This document shows positions 16,870 to 25,827 of a stretch of 49,248 nucleotides of DNA, piece after piece. The stretch is from CAYFIW01 sp964343265 (GTDB lineage Bacteria; Chloroflexota; Dehalococcoidia; Lucifugimonadales; UBA826), in contig CAYFIW010000007.1 of assembly GCA_964343265.1 (NCBI GenBank), positions 1 through 49,248 on the forward strand. The letters run 5' to 3'. Below the pieces are notes generated by a model. The model did no database searches and was not told the DNA's origin. It saw only the letters and a list, made by a program, of their open reading frames with translations. The translations under genes were made by a program, and so were the position numbers. Position 1 is the stretch's first letter, and each line of letters opens with the position of its first letter.

Positions 16870-17961
16870 TTGGTTAACCTGCGAATACCAGGACCAATTC
16901 CCGTTGACGACGAAATATTAGAAACCATGGGATCCCCCATGATAAATCACAGGGGGCCCGAGTTTAAAGACCTTCTGTACAAAACTACGGAAGGACTCAA
17001 AACCGTTTTTGCAACCAAAAACGACGTATACATCATTACAGGCTCGGGAACTTCTGCAATGGAAGCTGCAGTTGTAAACACCTTATCCCCGGGGGACAAA
17101 GCTATCAACGCCACAGTAGGCGTTTTCGGAAATAGGTTTGGAATTATTTGTGAGCGATACGGAGTAGACGTCACAACGTTAAGTTTCCCATTTGGAACAG
17201 CTGTAGACACGGATAAACTAAGGGAATGCATTGAAGAAAATCCTGAAGTAAAAGCAGTTATGGTTACCCATAACGAGACTTCTACAGGCGTCTCAAACGA
17301 CTTAGAGAAAATTGCGTCTGTGATAAAGGAATACGATAAGCTAATTTTGGTTGACGGCATAAGCAGCGTGTGTTCTATACCGATTGAAACGGACGCCTGG
17401 GGATTAGACGTCGTCGCCACTGCCTCCCAGAAAGGTTGGATGCTGCCACCGGGGCTTGCTTTCATAAGCTTCAGTGAGAAAGCTTGGGAAGCTCACAAAA
17501 ATTCAACCATGCCAAGATTCTATCTAGATATGGCAGAGTACAAAAGGTACTACGAAATAGGGCAACCACCATTTACGCCCTCAGTATCTTGTATGTTCGC
17601 ATTAGATGTAGCCTTGGACAGAGTTAAACAGGAAGGATTAGGGGCACTATATGAAAGGCATTCAATCATAGGAAAATATACGAGAGATGCCATACGGGAT
17701 CTCGGTTTAGAGATATTCCCAGTTAGCGAGGATATCGCATCAAATACCTGTACTGCGGTCTCCGTTCCTGAAGGAGTCGACGGGTCTTCCCTAGTGGAAA
17801 AAATGAGAGTCGATCATAAGGTGGTTTTAGCAGGAGGACAATCCACATTGTCGGGAAAAATATTTAGAATCGGACATATGGGAATAACTCCCCAAGAAGA
17901 CATACAACAAACCATTAACGCCTTGAGAGAAGTCTTACCGACAATAGGATTCAATAAATAA
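16870..17961 (+). CDS. Class V aminotransferase (alanine/serine-glyoxylate aminotransferase-like)
   Basis: PLP-dependent enzyme, 363 aa from the TTG start. The opening LRIPGPIPVDDEIL is typical of serine-pyruvate / alanine-glyoxylate aminotransferases. The PLP lysine is K188 (SQKGWMLPPG), preceded by the cofactor-anchoring Asp in LVDGISSV. GSGTSAMEAA contacts the PLP phosphate. The ending SGKIFRIGHMG is also diagnostic. The likely reaction is transfer of an amino group from Ser or Ala to glyoxylate, but close relatives use phosphoserine-type or ureidoglycine substrates, so the donor is uncertain. It stands alone, convergent with ftsH. Confidence 0.85.
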   Translation: MVNLRIPGPIPVDDEILETMGSPMINHRGPEFKDLLYKTTEGLKTVFATKNDVYIITGSGTSAMEAAVVNTLSPGDKAINATVGVFGNRFGIICERYGVDVTTLSFPFGTAVDTDKLRECIEENPEVKAVMVTHNETSTGVSNDLEKIASVIKEYDKLILVDGISSVCSIPIETDAWGLDVVATASQKGWMLPPGLAFISFSEKAWEAHKNSTMPRFYLDMAEYKRYYEIGQPPFTPSVSCMFALDVALDRVKQEGLGALYERHSIIGKYTRDAIRDLGLEIFPVSEDIASNTCTAVSVPEGVDGSSLVEKMRVDHKVVLAGGQSTLSGKIFRIGHMGITPQEDIQQTINALREVLPTIGFNK

Positions 17962-18031
17962 ACCGCAAATTTTTCCAATTAATAGCACCCCGGTCAATAA
18001 GTTAATGTGGAAGCCCAATTTGTAACTTCTG

Positions 18032-19858
18032 TTAAACTGCGGCCGGTGCCCTTTCAAGTAAATTACTAAGGTCATCACCCTCGATTGTCTCGTGTTCGAT
18101 TAGATGCTTAGCCAGTTCAGTTAATTTACCAGTGTTACCTTTAATGAGCTTTGTCGCCGTTACATAGGCTCCATCTAGAAGTCCATGGACTTCCTCATCG
18201 ATCGACTCGGCGATACTATCGCTGTAATCCGCCTGCTCAGAAATTTCTCTACCTAGAAACACCAATTCCTCTCGTTTGCCAAAAGTTCTGGGGCCAAGCT
18301 TCTTACTCATACCAAGCCTAGTTATCATAGCCCTAGCAATATTTGTTGCCTGCTCCAGGTCATTTCCAGCCCCTGTTGTAACTTCATAGAACATCAACTC
18401 TTCCGCAACACGTCCTCCCATAGCAGCCGCCATTCTTGCTTCTAGTTGATTCTTTGTAACCAAGGAGGTCTCCTCCTCAGGCATGAACCTTGTATGGCCA
18501 CCAGTCTGACCTCTAGCGACAATAGTTACCTTGTAGGGTGGGTCCGCATGTGGAAGCAAATGTGCAACCAGTGCATGACCTGCCTCGTGATAAGCTACCA
18601 TTTCCTTTTCTCGAGCACTTATAACCTTGTTCTTCTTCTCAGGCCCTGCGATAACCCTGTCTATAGATTCCGCAAGCTCTTCATAAGTAATGGTGTTTTT
18701 GTTACGCCTAGCAGCCAGTATTGCTCCCTCATTCACAAGGTTCATAAGGTCGGCGCCACTAAACCCTGCTGTTTGCTTCGCTATCGCTTCCATATTGACG
18801 TCTTCTGCCAAAGGCTTTCCCTTGGAATGAACATTCAAAATCTCTTCTCTGCCCTTTACATCCGGACTGTCTAAAGTGACTCGTCTGTCAAATCTACCTG
18901 GCCTTAACAAAGCAGGATCTAAAATATCCGGCCTGTTTGTGGAGGCAAGCACAATCACGTTGGTATTTGTATCAAATCCATCCATTTCTACCAAAATTTG
19001 ATTTAAAGTTTGTTCTCTTTCGTCATGACCTCCACCTAAGCCGGCCCCTCTGTGTCTTCCAACGGCATCAATTTCATCTACGAATACAATGCATGGTGCA
19101 TTCCGTTTCGCCTGATCAAATAAATCCCTCACTCTCGATGCTCCAACTCCAACAAACATCTCTACAAACTCTGAACCACTTATGGAGAAAAATGGAACCC
19201 CAGCTTCTCCTGCAACAGCTCTGGCAAGCAATGTTTTTCCAACACCTGGAGGGCCCATAAGCAATACGCCCTTTGGGATTTTCGCTCCCAAAGCAAGAAA
19301 CCTTTCAGGTGTTTTTAAAAATTCAACAACTTCTTGCAGTTCCTCCTTAGCCTCATCAACACCCTGAACATCAGCGAAACTAACTTCGGGGCTATCTGTG
19401 TTAAATAGTCGTGCCTTAGACTTTCCGAAGCTAAAGGTTTGACTGCTACTTCCTTGAGCTTGCCTCATCATGAACAACAAGACCGCTCCAAAGAAAATTA
19501 TGGGCAAGAAATTCAGTAGTATCCCGACAAGATTTCCAAATCCCCCGTTACCTTTAACGCTTACATCTACATACCCGGAGCCTTTATTTACACCCGCTAC
19601 TTCTAGCTGTTCAATGATTGATGATCCCATTTCCTTACGAGAAGTGATCCTTTTATCATCTATAGTGAAGGCTTCGAGAGTATCTCCTTGCACTTCTATA
19701 CTTTTCAACCTTCCCTCTGTGGCCATAGTTATGACCTTGCTGATGGGAACTTCTGTCGAGCCAGAAAACGGTTCACTGAATACAGTGAAAAAGATGGCAA
19801 CTACGGCCACAACAATGAGCAAATATATGAAAATACTTCTCATAGACCGAGGATTCAT
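18032..19858 (-). CDS. ftsH: ATP-dependent zinc metalloprotease FtsH
   Basis: Membrane-anchored AAA+ protease degrading damaged membrane proteins and short-lived regulators. TM1 is at residues about 9-28, a small extracytoplasmic domain follows, and TM2 is at about 108-131. The AAA module has Walker A GPPGVGKT at 202-209, Walker B IVFVDEIDA at about 257-265 and the second region of homology around RPGRFDRRV. The zinc site is HEAGH at 424-428. 608 aa is normal. GGAG precedes the ATG. It is a monocistron, divergent from the orphan regulator gene. Confidence 0.97.
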   Translation of the reverse strand: MNPRSMRSIFIYLLIVVAVVAIFFTVFSEPFSGSTEVPISKVITMATEGRLKSIEVQGDTLEAFTIDDKRITSRKEMGSSIIEQLEVAGVNKGSGYVDVSVKGNGGFGNLVGILLNFLPIIFFGAVLLFMMRQAQGSSSQTFSFGKSKARLFNTDSPEVSFADVQGVDEAKEELQEVVEFLKTPERFLALGAKIPKGVLLMGPPGVGKTLLARAVAGEAGVPFFSISGSEFVEMFVGVGASRVRDLFDQAKRNAPCIVFVDEIDAVGRHRGAGLGGGHDEREQTLNQILVEMDGFDTNTNVIVLASTNRPDILDPALLRPGRFDRRVTLDSPDVKGREEILNVHSKGKPLAEDVNMEAIAKQTAGFSGADLMNLVNEGAILAARRNKNTITYEELAESIDRVIAGPEKKNKVISAREKEMVAYHEAGHALVAHLLPHADPPYKVTIVARGQTGGHTRFMPEEETSLVTKNQLEARMAAAMGGRVAEELMFYEVTTGAGNDLEQATNIARAMITRLGMSKKLGPRTFGKREELVFLGREISEQADYSDSIAESIDEEVHGLLDGAYVTATKLIKGNTGKLTELAKHLIEHETIEGDDLSNLLERAPAAV

Positions 19859-20063
19859 TAATAAATCTCCATTCTCGTAATAAATTTATTGCGTTATTGT
19901 TCAATCAGTCTATTAATATTACAGTAATCACGGCTACACGGGCAAAAAAAGGTCATGAAACAAAAAACCATGTTGCCTCTTTGTTATACTGTGTCACCAC
20001 TTTCTACTAAGCGATTGCGCTTTATAGATACGATCTTGTATAGAGAATACGGTTATCTGGACT

Positions 20064-20753
20064 ATGACGGAATTACCTAAAACAATCACTAGATCTACAA
20101 TCGATTCTAGTCTTCGATCCGCTGGAATAAATTGCCTTTATGCAGAAACTGCTAAAGAAGCGATTGAATTACTTTCGCACCTTAATGCAATGACAAAATT
20201 CACTGAATATCAGATCGTATTAGTGAATATTGCCCTTCACCATTCTCAAAATTTAGATAGGATTATTGAAGCGTGTGAATCCGTCTCACTACCATTATTA
20301 GTAATAGTCTCACAAGATAAAGTCGGCCTTATTGAACCTCACCTAGGAATTACAGACTTCATAACCTATCCCATTAATAATCAAGAATTGATTACACGGG
20401 TGAGAAAAGCCGTATTCAATAGTCGCAAATTATCAGACGACACTGTAATAGTTCGTGGGAATCTGTCGATCAACCCAACCAGCTATGAAGTTGTGGTGTC
20501 AAATACAAAAATAAATTTACGATTCAAAGAATATGAACTTCTTCTATTACTCGCTTCAAACCCAGGAAGAGTCTATGATCGGGCAACTTTGCTAAATCAA
20601 ATTTGGGGATATGACTATTTTGGAGGCACAAGGACTGTAGATGTCCACATAAGACGTCTTAGAAGTAAGATAGAGCACAATCCAGACAACCCGTTTATAG
20701 AAACAATATGGAACGTCGGATATAGGTTCCGCACCGAGGAGAATATCGCTTGA
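20064..20753 (+). CDS. OmpR/PhoB-type regulator with degenerate receiver domain
   Basis: 229 aa. The C-terminal winged helix (about 125-225) is intact: LRFKEYELLLLLASNPGRVYDRATLLNQIWG in outline, then GTRTVDVHIRRLRSKI and the wing GYRF. The N-terminal receiver-like domain has lost its phosphorylation chemistry. The acceptor Asp position is N55 (IVLVNIAL), the conserved Lys is Y102 (FITYPI), and the N-terminal acidic pair and first beta strand are absent from the ATG start. A stop lies 39 bp upstream in frame, so only a non-canonical start could restore the strand. It probably acts without phosphorylation. No histidine kinase is adjacent. It sits 95 bp upstream of the E1-alpha gene and may control it. 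Confidence 0.85.
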   Translation: MTELPKTITRSTIDSSLRSAGINCLYAETAKEAIELLSHLNAMTKFTEYQIVLVNIALHHSQNLDRIIEACESVSLPLLVIVSQDKVGLIEPHLGITDFITYPINNQELITRVRKAVFNSRKLSDDTVIVRGNLSINPTSYEVVVSNTKINLRFKEYELLLLLASNPGRVYDRATLLNQIWGYDYFGGTRTVDVHIRRLRSKIEHNPDNPFIETIWNVGYRFRTEENIA

Positions 20754-20763
20754 TAAATAATAT

Positions 20764-20805
20764 TTGGCATGTGTCATTTGTACCTCAAATATGAGTGCAT
20801 GACAC
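20764..20805 (+). promoter_or_regulatory. Inverted repeat and possible promoter between regulator and E1-alpha gene
   Basis: GTGTCAT (20771-20777) and ATGACAC (20799-20805) form a perfect 7-bp inverted repeat with a smaller nested CTCA/TGAG repeat inside. A -35-like TTGGCA (20764-20769) starts just upstream, with a poor AAATAT -10 after 17 bp. The repeat would therefore overlap the core promoter, as a repressor operator does. There is no T-tract, so it is not a terminator. Confidence 0.4.
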
Positions 20806-20848
20806 GAATTAAATACTATTTTGACCCATCTACTATGCAGTGAGTAAA

Positions 20849-22171
20849 ATGTCATCTAACGGCTCCAACAAATCTAATCAACTATGGACCCGTTCCGGTA
20901 AATATCCAAAAGATGAAAGTTCTCACGATTCAGAAAAGACCTTCGCACCTACAGGGAAATGGACGGATACTCTGAAAGATAACGAAGCAGAGAAAAATAA
21001 TCAGAATGCAGATAAATCAAGATTGCCTGCATTTGAGAAAGCTGTACAAAACGCTGGATCCAATGTCACCAGTAATCCGGGCAGGGCACAAAAATCCTCT
21101 GAAGATTTATTGAATGATGGAAAAAAAGAAGAGATTCAAACAGAATCTCACCCTCCTCTAGAAATCTCGACCGAGACCAACAATCTTACTACCGAAGACC
21201 TGGTTTCAATATACCGACGCATGACACTATGCAGGACTTTAGACGAACGTATTTGGATGCTAAATCGCCAGGGAAAGGCGGCCATTATGGCCTCATCACA
21301 AGGACATGAAGCAGCACAAATAGGGTCCGTTCAGGCCCTTGAACCAGGCACCGACCTTTTCTACATCTACTACAGAGACTTAGCCGTTATTTTGGAACTA
21401 GGATTGACTCCAACTGAAATCATGAAAGGATTCGTTGCCAAAGAAGGCGAGCCACTGAGTGGAGCACGTCAATTTCCAACACATGGGGGTCATCCAGACT
21501 ACGGAGTTGTCAATCTGTCTAATGTAGTTGCAACTCATATACCTCAAGCGGTTGGTGCGGCCCTGTCAGCAAAGATGAAAAATGAAAAAAAAGTAGTAAT
21601 AACCTACTTTGGGGACGGAGCATCAAGTGCCGGTGATACTCATGAGGCGATGAATTTCGCGGCAATACACAAATTGCCCGTCATTTTCTTCTGTGAGAAC
21701 AATAAATATGCCATTTCGGTTCCATTAAACAAACAAATGGCAGTCGACAGTATAGCCTCACGGGCTGAAGGCTACGGCATGCCTGGATTAGAAATTGACG
21801 GATGCGATACGGTTGCAGTATTTGAGGCAACCAGAGAAGCTGCTGAAAGAGCAAGAGCGGGTCAAGGCCCAACTCTCATTGAAGCACAAGTCGAAAGGTA
21901 TTTACCTCATACAAGTGATGATGACGACTCCATCTACAGAGCCTCATCAGAAATAGAAGAAGCAAAAAGAAGAGACCCTCTAGTATTACTGAAAGACACA
22001 CTTCAGAAACTTGGAGTCCTTGATGATAAAGAAAATCAGATCATGTTGGATGAGGCCAAACGCATCGTAAATGAAGCTACAGAAGAAGTAGAAAACACCA
22101 AATTTCCGGAAACCTCAGGGTTTTACGAACACGTTACTTCAAGATTCCCAAAACAGTCCGGAGACTACTAA
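20849..22171 (+). CDS. pdhA: 2-oxoacid (pyruvate or branched-chain) dehydrogenase E1 component, alpha subunit
   Basis: Thiamine-diphosphate-dependent decarboxylating subunit. The catalytic domain starts near residue 115 (LTTEDLVSIYRRMTLCRTLDE). The ThDP motif runs from GDG (about 258-260, YFGDGASSAGD) to NN (about 287-288, CENN), followed by YAISVPL. Phosphorylation-loop-like DDDSIYR is also visible. Ahead of it is an unusual extension of about 110 residues rich in Lys, Ser, Asn and Glu, with no hydrophobic core, probably disordered. The start may be this ATG or a GTG at 20840. Its stop overlaps the E1-beta ATG by one base. Pyruvate versus branched-chain specificity cannot be decided from sequence. 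Confidence 0.9.
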   Translation: MSSNGSNKSNQLWTRSGKYPKDESSHDSEKTFAPTGKWTDTLKDNEAEKNNQNADKSRLPAFEKAVQNAGSNVTSNPGRAQKSSEDLLNDGKKEEIQTESHPPLEISTETNNLTTEDLVSIYRRMTLCRTLDERIWMLNRQGKAAIMASSQGHEAAQIGSVQALEPGTDLFYIYYRDLAVILELGLTPTEIMKGFVAKEGEPLSGARQFPTHGGHPDYGVVNLSNVVATHIPQAVGAALSAKMKNEKKVVITYFGDGASSAGDTHEAMNFAAIHKLPVIFFCENNKYAISVPLNKQMAVDSIASRAEGYGMPGLEIDGCDTVAVFEATREAAERARAGQGPTLIEAQVERYLPHTSDDDDSIYRASSEIEEAKRRDPLVLLKDTLQKLGVLDDKENQIMLDEAKRIVNEATEEVENTKFPETSGFYEHVTSRFPKQSGDY

Positions 22172-23154
22172 TGTCGATAAAAACAGTACTTGAAGCCGTA
22201 AGAGAAGCAATGAGCGAGGAAATGCGACGCGATGACAAAGTATTCATACTGGGTGAAGACATTGGTGCCAGAGGAGGAGTTTTCCTCGCAACAGAGGGTT
22301 TTCTAGAGGAATTTGGAGAATCGCGAGTTATTGACACCCCTCTAGCAGAATCATCAATTGCGGGGATAGCCCTCGGAGCCTCCATGCATGGTATGAGACC
22401 GATAGCAGAGATAGAGTTTGGGGATTTTATATGGCCAACTATTAACCAGATCGTGGGAGAAGCGGCTCGAGTGAGGTATGGTACAGAGGGAAAAATGTGG
22501 GCTCCTATGGTCCTTCGAGCTCCCCATGGGGGTGGCGTCAGAGGTGGCTTGTACCATTCACAAAGCGTAGAAGCTTTGTTTGCACACACCCCGGGGCTTA
22601 AAGTAGTCACCCCTTCGACTCCATATGATGCCAAGGGCCTATTAAAAACAGCCATAAGAGACGACGACCCAGTTGTCTTCTTGGAACACAAAAGGACATA
22701 CCGACTGGTAAGAGGAGAAGTACCCGAGGATGAGTACACAATCCCGATAGGAAAAGCAGACGTTAAAAAAAGCGGTAACGACATAAGTGTAATAACTTAC
22801 GGCTTAATGGTTCATCACTGTTTGGAAGTGGCTAACGAATTAATTGATGAAAATATAGACGTAGAAGTAGTGGATCTACGCACTGTAAGGCCTATTGATG
22901 AAGAATTGGTTTTAGAATCTGCAAAAAAAACAGGCAAAATATTGATCGTTCACGAAGATAACAAAGTCTTGGGAGTAGGGGCCGAAATTTCAGCAATGAT
23001 TTCAGAAAATGCCTTTGAATTTCTAGACGCTCCAATCTCGCGACTTGCAGGTCCCGAAGTGCCCGCGATGCCTTTCAACCCTCCAATGGAAGCTGTGTAT
23101 ATGATTAGTTCCGAAGACATTAAAAAGTCCATAAAAGAACTGGCAGAGTACTAA
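22171..23154 (+). CDS. pdhB: 2-oxoacid dehydrogenase E1 component, beta subunit
   Basis: 327 aa, the standard length of E1-beta. It pairs with E1-alpha to form the alpha2beta2 ThDP enzyme. Diagnostic stretches: VFILGEDIGARGGVF, DTPLAESSIAGIALGAS with the ThDP-contacting Glu, RAPHGGGVRGGLYHSQS, and the C-terminal transketolase domain VVDLRTVRPIDEE and KILIVHEDN. Translation starts inside the TAATG junction with E1-alpha, ensuring equal subunit production. E2 follows after 2 bp. Confidence 0.95.
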   Translation: MSIKTVLEAVREAMSEEMRRDDKVFILGEDIGARGGVFLATEGFLEEFGESRVIDTPLAESSIAGIALGASMHGMRPIAEIEFGDFIWPTINQIVGEAARVRYGTEGKMWAPMVLRAPHGGGVRGGLYHSQSVEALFAHTPGLKVVTPSTPYDAKGLLKTAIRDDDPVVFLEHKRTYRLVRGEVPEDEYTIPIGKADVKKSGNDISVITYGLMVHHCLEVANELIDENIDVEVVDLRTVRPIDEELVLESAKKTGKILIVHEDNKVLGVGAEISAMISENAFEFLDAPISRLAGPEVPAMPFNPPMEAVYMISSEDIKKSIKELAEY

Positions 23155-23156
23155 CG

Positions 23157-24452
23157 GTGATTATCGAACTTCCCCAAGTGGGTGAATCAATCTCTGAAGG
23201 AGTCATTGGTAAGTGGCTTAAAAATGTAGGGGACTCTGTTGAAAAATTTGATCCTCTTGTAGAAATCATTACCGACAAAGTCGCTATGGAACTACCTTCC
23301 CCAACTTCAGGAATATTGAAAGAAATAATAGTGGCAGAAGGTCAGACCGTACCTATAGGTGCAGAAATTGCCAACATTGAATCAGAACATGACAATGAAG
23401 TCTCCGCACCGCCTAAACCATCTATAAAATCTAAATCTGCAGGTACACAGATTGGAACTACGGGAGAACTATTAAAAAACACGGCGCCCGTAGGGCCTAC
23501 TGGATCTGGAGGCCCAATTGCAACCGATGACAAAGTCGATAAGCCTAGCGAATCATCAGAAAAACTTACTAGAACCAACAACTTCATCTCTCCTGTGGTG
23601 GCTCGAGTAGCTGAGAAAAACAATGTTGATTTATCTAAAGTCGTTGGCACAGGTAAAAATGGAAGAATTACAAAAAAAGATGTTCAGAGTTACATAGGAA
23701 ACACTAACAATAAACCTAAGCAAATCTCCGATAAATCAAATGAGGATCCACTGGACGGACAATACAGACAAAATATTAGTCCCATTCGAAAAATAATAGC
23801 CAACAACATGGTAAAAAGCGCAACCTTAATACCTCAGGCCTGGACACTTACCGAAGTCGATGTTACTGGTATTGTTAATCTTCGGCAAAGCATTAAAGAG
23901 AAATTTCTTCAACAGGAAGGTATAAATATCACGTATTTACCTTTCGTTTTAAAAGCCGTGGCACAATCACTAAAAACAAATCCTTTATTAAATTCCTCGT
24001 GGCAAGAAGACCATATAATCATTAATAGAAAGATAAATATCGGAGTCGCAGCATCAACTGATGACGGTTTGGTTGTACCAGTCATACACGATGCCGATAC
24101 TTTAAGTATCACAGGCCTTGCTCAAAAAGTGGATGAATTAACCAAAAAATCACGGCAAGGAAATTTGGCCATTGAAGACGTAACAGGAGGAACATTCACC
24201 CTCAACAATACTGGAGTATTAGGGTCTATTGCCTCACAGCCGTTGGTCAATTATCCACAAGCAGCCATTATGACAACCGAAGCAATAACTAAGCGTCCAA
24301 TGGTTGTTAACGACGGGATCGCGATTAGGTCTATGATGAATATCTGCCTATCTTTTGATCATAGAATTATGGACGGTAAGGAAGCGGGTGCATTCAACTC
24401 CGATGTTAAACAGATCCTCGAATCGATCAACACTGGCACTCAAATTTACTAG
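23157..24452 (+). CDS. pdhC: Dihydrolipoamide acyltransferase E2 component of 2-oxoacid dehydrogenase
   Basis: 431 aa from a GTG start, the only start near the E1-beta stop. One lipoyl domain (1-76) carries the lipoylated K41 in EIITDKVAMELPS. After a Pro/Gly/Ser linker comes the peripheral-subunit-binding domain (about 143-180, SPVVARVAEKNNVDLSKV and GKNGRITKKDV), a second linker, then the catalytic acyltransferase domain ending in SFDHRIMDG with H402 and D406. It forms the multimeric core of the complex. The E3 lipoamide dehydrogenase is not in this cluster. The next gene, lipB, attaches the octanoyl precursor of its lipoyl group. Confidence 0.94.
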   Translation: MIIELPQVGESISEGVIGKWLKNVGDSVEKFDPLVEIITDKVAMELPSPTSGILKEIIVAEGQTVPIGAEIANIESEHDNEVSAPPKPSIKSKSAGTQIGTTGELLKNTAPVGPTGSGGPIATDDKVDKPSESSEKLTRTNNFISPVVARVAEKNNVDLSKVVGTGKNGRITKKDVQSYIGNTNNKPKQISDKSNEDPLDGQYRQNISPIRKIIANNMVKSATLIPQAWTLTEVDVTGIVNLRQSIKEKFLQQEGINITYLPFVLKAVAQSLKTNPLLNSSWQEDHIIINRKINIGVAASTDDGLVVPVIHDADTLSITGLAQKVDELTKKSRQGNLAIEDVTGGTFTLNNTGVLGSIASQPLVNYPQAAIMTTEAITKRPMVVNDGIAIRSMMNICLSFDHRIMDGKEAGAFNSDVKQILESINTGTQIY

Positions 24453-24483
24453 TTTCTAAGAGAAACTCTGTTAAAGGGTCGAT

Positions 24484-25152
24484 ATGTCAAAGTTGTTAGC
24501 AAGTTATCATGGTTTAGTGACTTATAAAGATTCCCTTGAGCTTCAAGCAAAATTCCATGAAATGGTAAGTGCTGGAGCTCCCGATGTTTTACTCATGATG
24601 CAGCATCCACACGTATTCACATTGGGCAGAAGAGGCCGTAAAGAAGATGTATTGATAAGTCGGGAAAAGATGTTAGAACTAGGAATAGAGGCTTTTGACA
24701 CTGAACGTGGGGGAGAGGTCACTTACCACGGACCTGGACAGCTGATTGTGTACCCGATAATAAATCTCAGAAGACTAGGCGGTATAGGTCCCACCGAGTA
24801 TGTTAGGAAGCTCGAGCAATCTATATCTCAATTCCTAACTCTCTATGATATCGAAGTAAATACAGATGAGAAACCTACAGGCGTTTGGATAGGGGACCAC
24901 AAAATTGCATCAATTGGTGTAAGAATCAGCAGAGGTACAACTTCACACGGGTTTAGCTTAAACATATCCAACGATTTATCATATTTCGAACACATAATCG
25001 CCTGTGGTATTCCCGAATCAAAGAATACTTCTTTATCAAGTCATATTGGGACGCCAATTTTAATAGAAGACACACTACAACCAGTAGCAAAATTTATCAC
25101 TGAAAAATTTCACTATGAGCTTGATTGGAAGGAATATCCCTCTAGTTTTTAA
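24484..25152 (+). CDS. lipB: Octanoyltransferase LipB
   Basis: Transfers octanoyl from octanoyl-ACP to lipoyl-domain lysines, the first step of lipoic acid synthesis. 222 aa. RGGEVTYHGPGQLIVYP is the family signature. The catalytic pair is K140 (HKIASIGVRI) and C174 (IIACGIP). AAAGGG lies upstream of the ATG. It is placed 31 bp after E2, whose lipoyl domain is its substrate. lipA is not present in the window. Its TAA overlaps the phoU stop codon on the other strand. Confidence 0.95.
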   Translation: MSKLLASYHGLVTYKDSLELQAKFHEMVSAGAPDVLLMMQHPHVFTLGRRGRKEDVLISREKMLELGIEAFDTERGGEVTYHGPGQLIVYPIINLRRLGGIGPTEYVRKLEQSISQFLTLYDIEVNTDEKPTGVWIGDHKIASIGVRISRGTTSHGFSLNISNDLSYFEHIIACGIPESKNTSLSSHIGTPILIEDTLQPVAKFITEKFHYELDWKEYPSSF

Positions 25153-25808
25153 TTTAACTTGGGAGGATCTGCTTTCCCAGTTACCAAAAATATCACTCTT
25201 TCAGCAATATTTGTGGTTCGGTCCGCCACTCTTTCCAAATCATGGGCTACCCATAGAAGATAGGTGGCCCTTTGTATAGTAGTTGGATCCGCCAACATGA
25301 AAGTTAGAAGTTCCCTATAAACCTGATTATAAATTTCATCTACTTCATCATCGTCTTCCCAGACCTTATAAGCAGCTTCAACATCACGATTAACATATGA
25401 ATCTATGCTTCTTCTTAGCATGTCTGCGGATTTATCAGCCATCCTTGGTATATCTATAAGAGGTTTTAGTGGCGCCACATCACCCATTAACAGACTGATT
25501 TTCGCTATGCCTTCAGCATAATCACCCATTCTCTCCAACTCATTAGCCACCATCATCGCAGCTATGATAAATCTCAAATCAACGGCCATAGGAGATTCTA
25601 AAGCGATCAACTCTATACAAAAATCTTCTATGGATTGTTGTTTTGCATCAATCGCGTCATCATCATCAATAACTCTCTGCGAAGATTCTAAGTCTCTATT
25701 TTTTAGCGCATCTACGGAGCTAAAAATAGACTTCTCAACCATACTTGAAAGTTGCACTACCTCATCTTGCACAAATTGTAGATTCCTTTCAAAATCTTCT
25801 CTTGGCAT
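25149..25808 (-). CDS. phoU: Phosphate transport system regulator PhoU
   Basis: 219 aa cytoplasmic helical-bundle protein with two PhoU repeats (each about 100 residues, with E-rich metal-binding segments such as NELERMGDYAEGIAKI and AHDLERVADRTTNIAERV). It links the PstSCAB transporter to PhoR and represses the Pho response when phosphate is plentiful. A strong GGGGGTGAT Shine-Dalgarno lies upstream of the ATG. It is the last gene of the pstSCAB-phoU operon, 19 bp after pstB. It converges on lipB with a four-base overlap of stop codons. Confidence 0.95.
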   Translation of the reverse strand: MPREDFERNLQFVQDEVVQLSSMVEKSIFSSVDALKNRDLESSQRVIDDDDAIDAKQQSIEDFCIELIALESPMAVDLRFIIAAMMVANELERMGDYAEGIAKISLLMGDVAPLKPLIDIPRMADKSADMLRRSIDSYVNRDVEAAYKVWEDDDEVDEIYNQVYRELLTFMLADPTTIQRATYLLWVAHDLERVADRTTNIAERVIFLVTGKADPPKLN

Positions 25809-25827
25809 AGAATCACCCCCTTTACAA

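Noticed and set aside
16947..17465. Reverse open frame of 172 codons inside the aminotransferase gene
   Set aside because: Antisense shadow; the forward frame has all PLP-site motifs.
19879..19890. 12-bp palindrome AATAAATTTATT upstream of ftsH
   Set aside because: Purely A/T in an AT-rich leader; a match of this size is plausible by chance and no further symmetry supports it.
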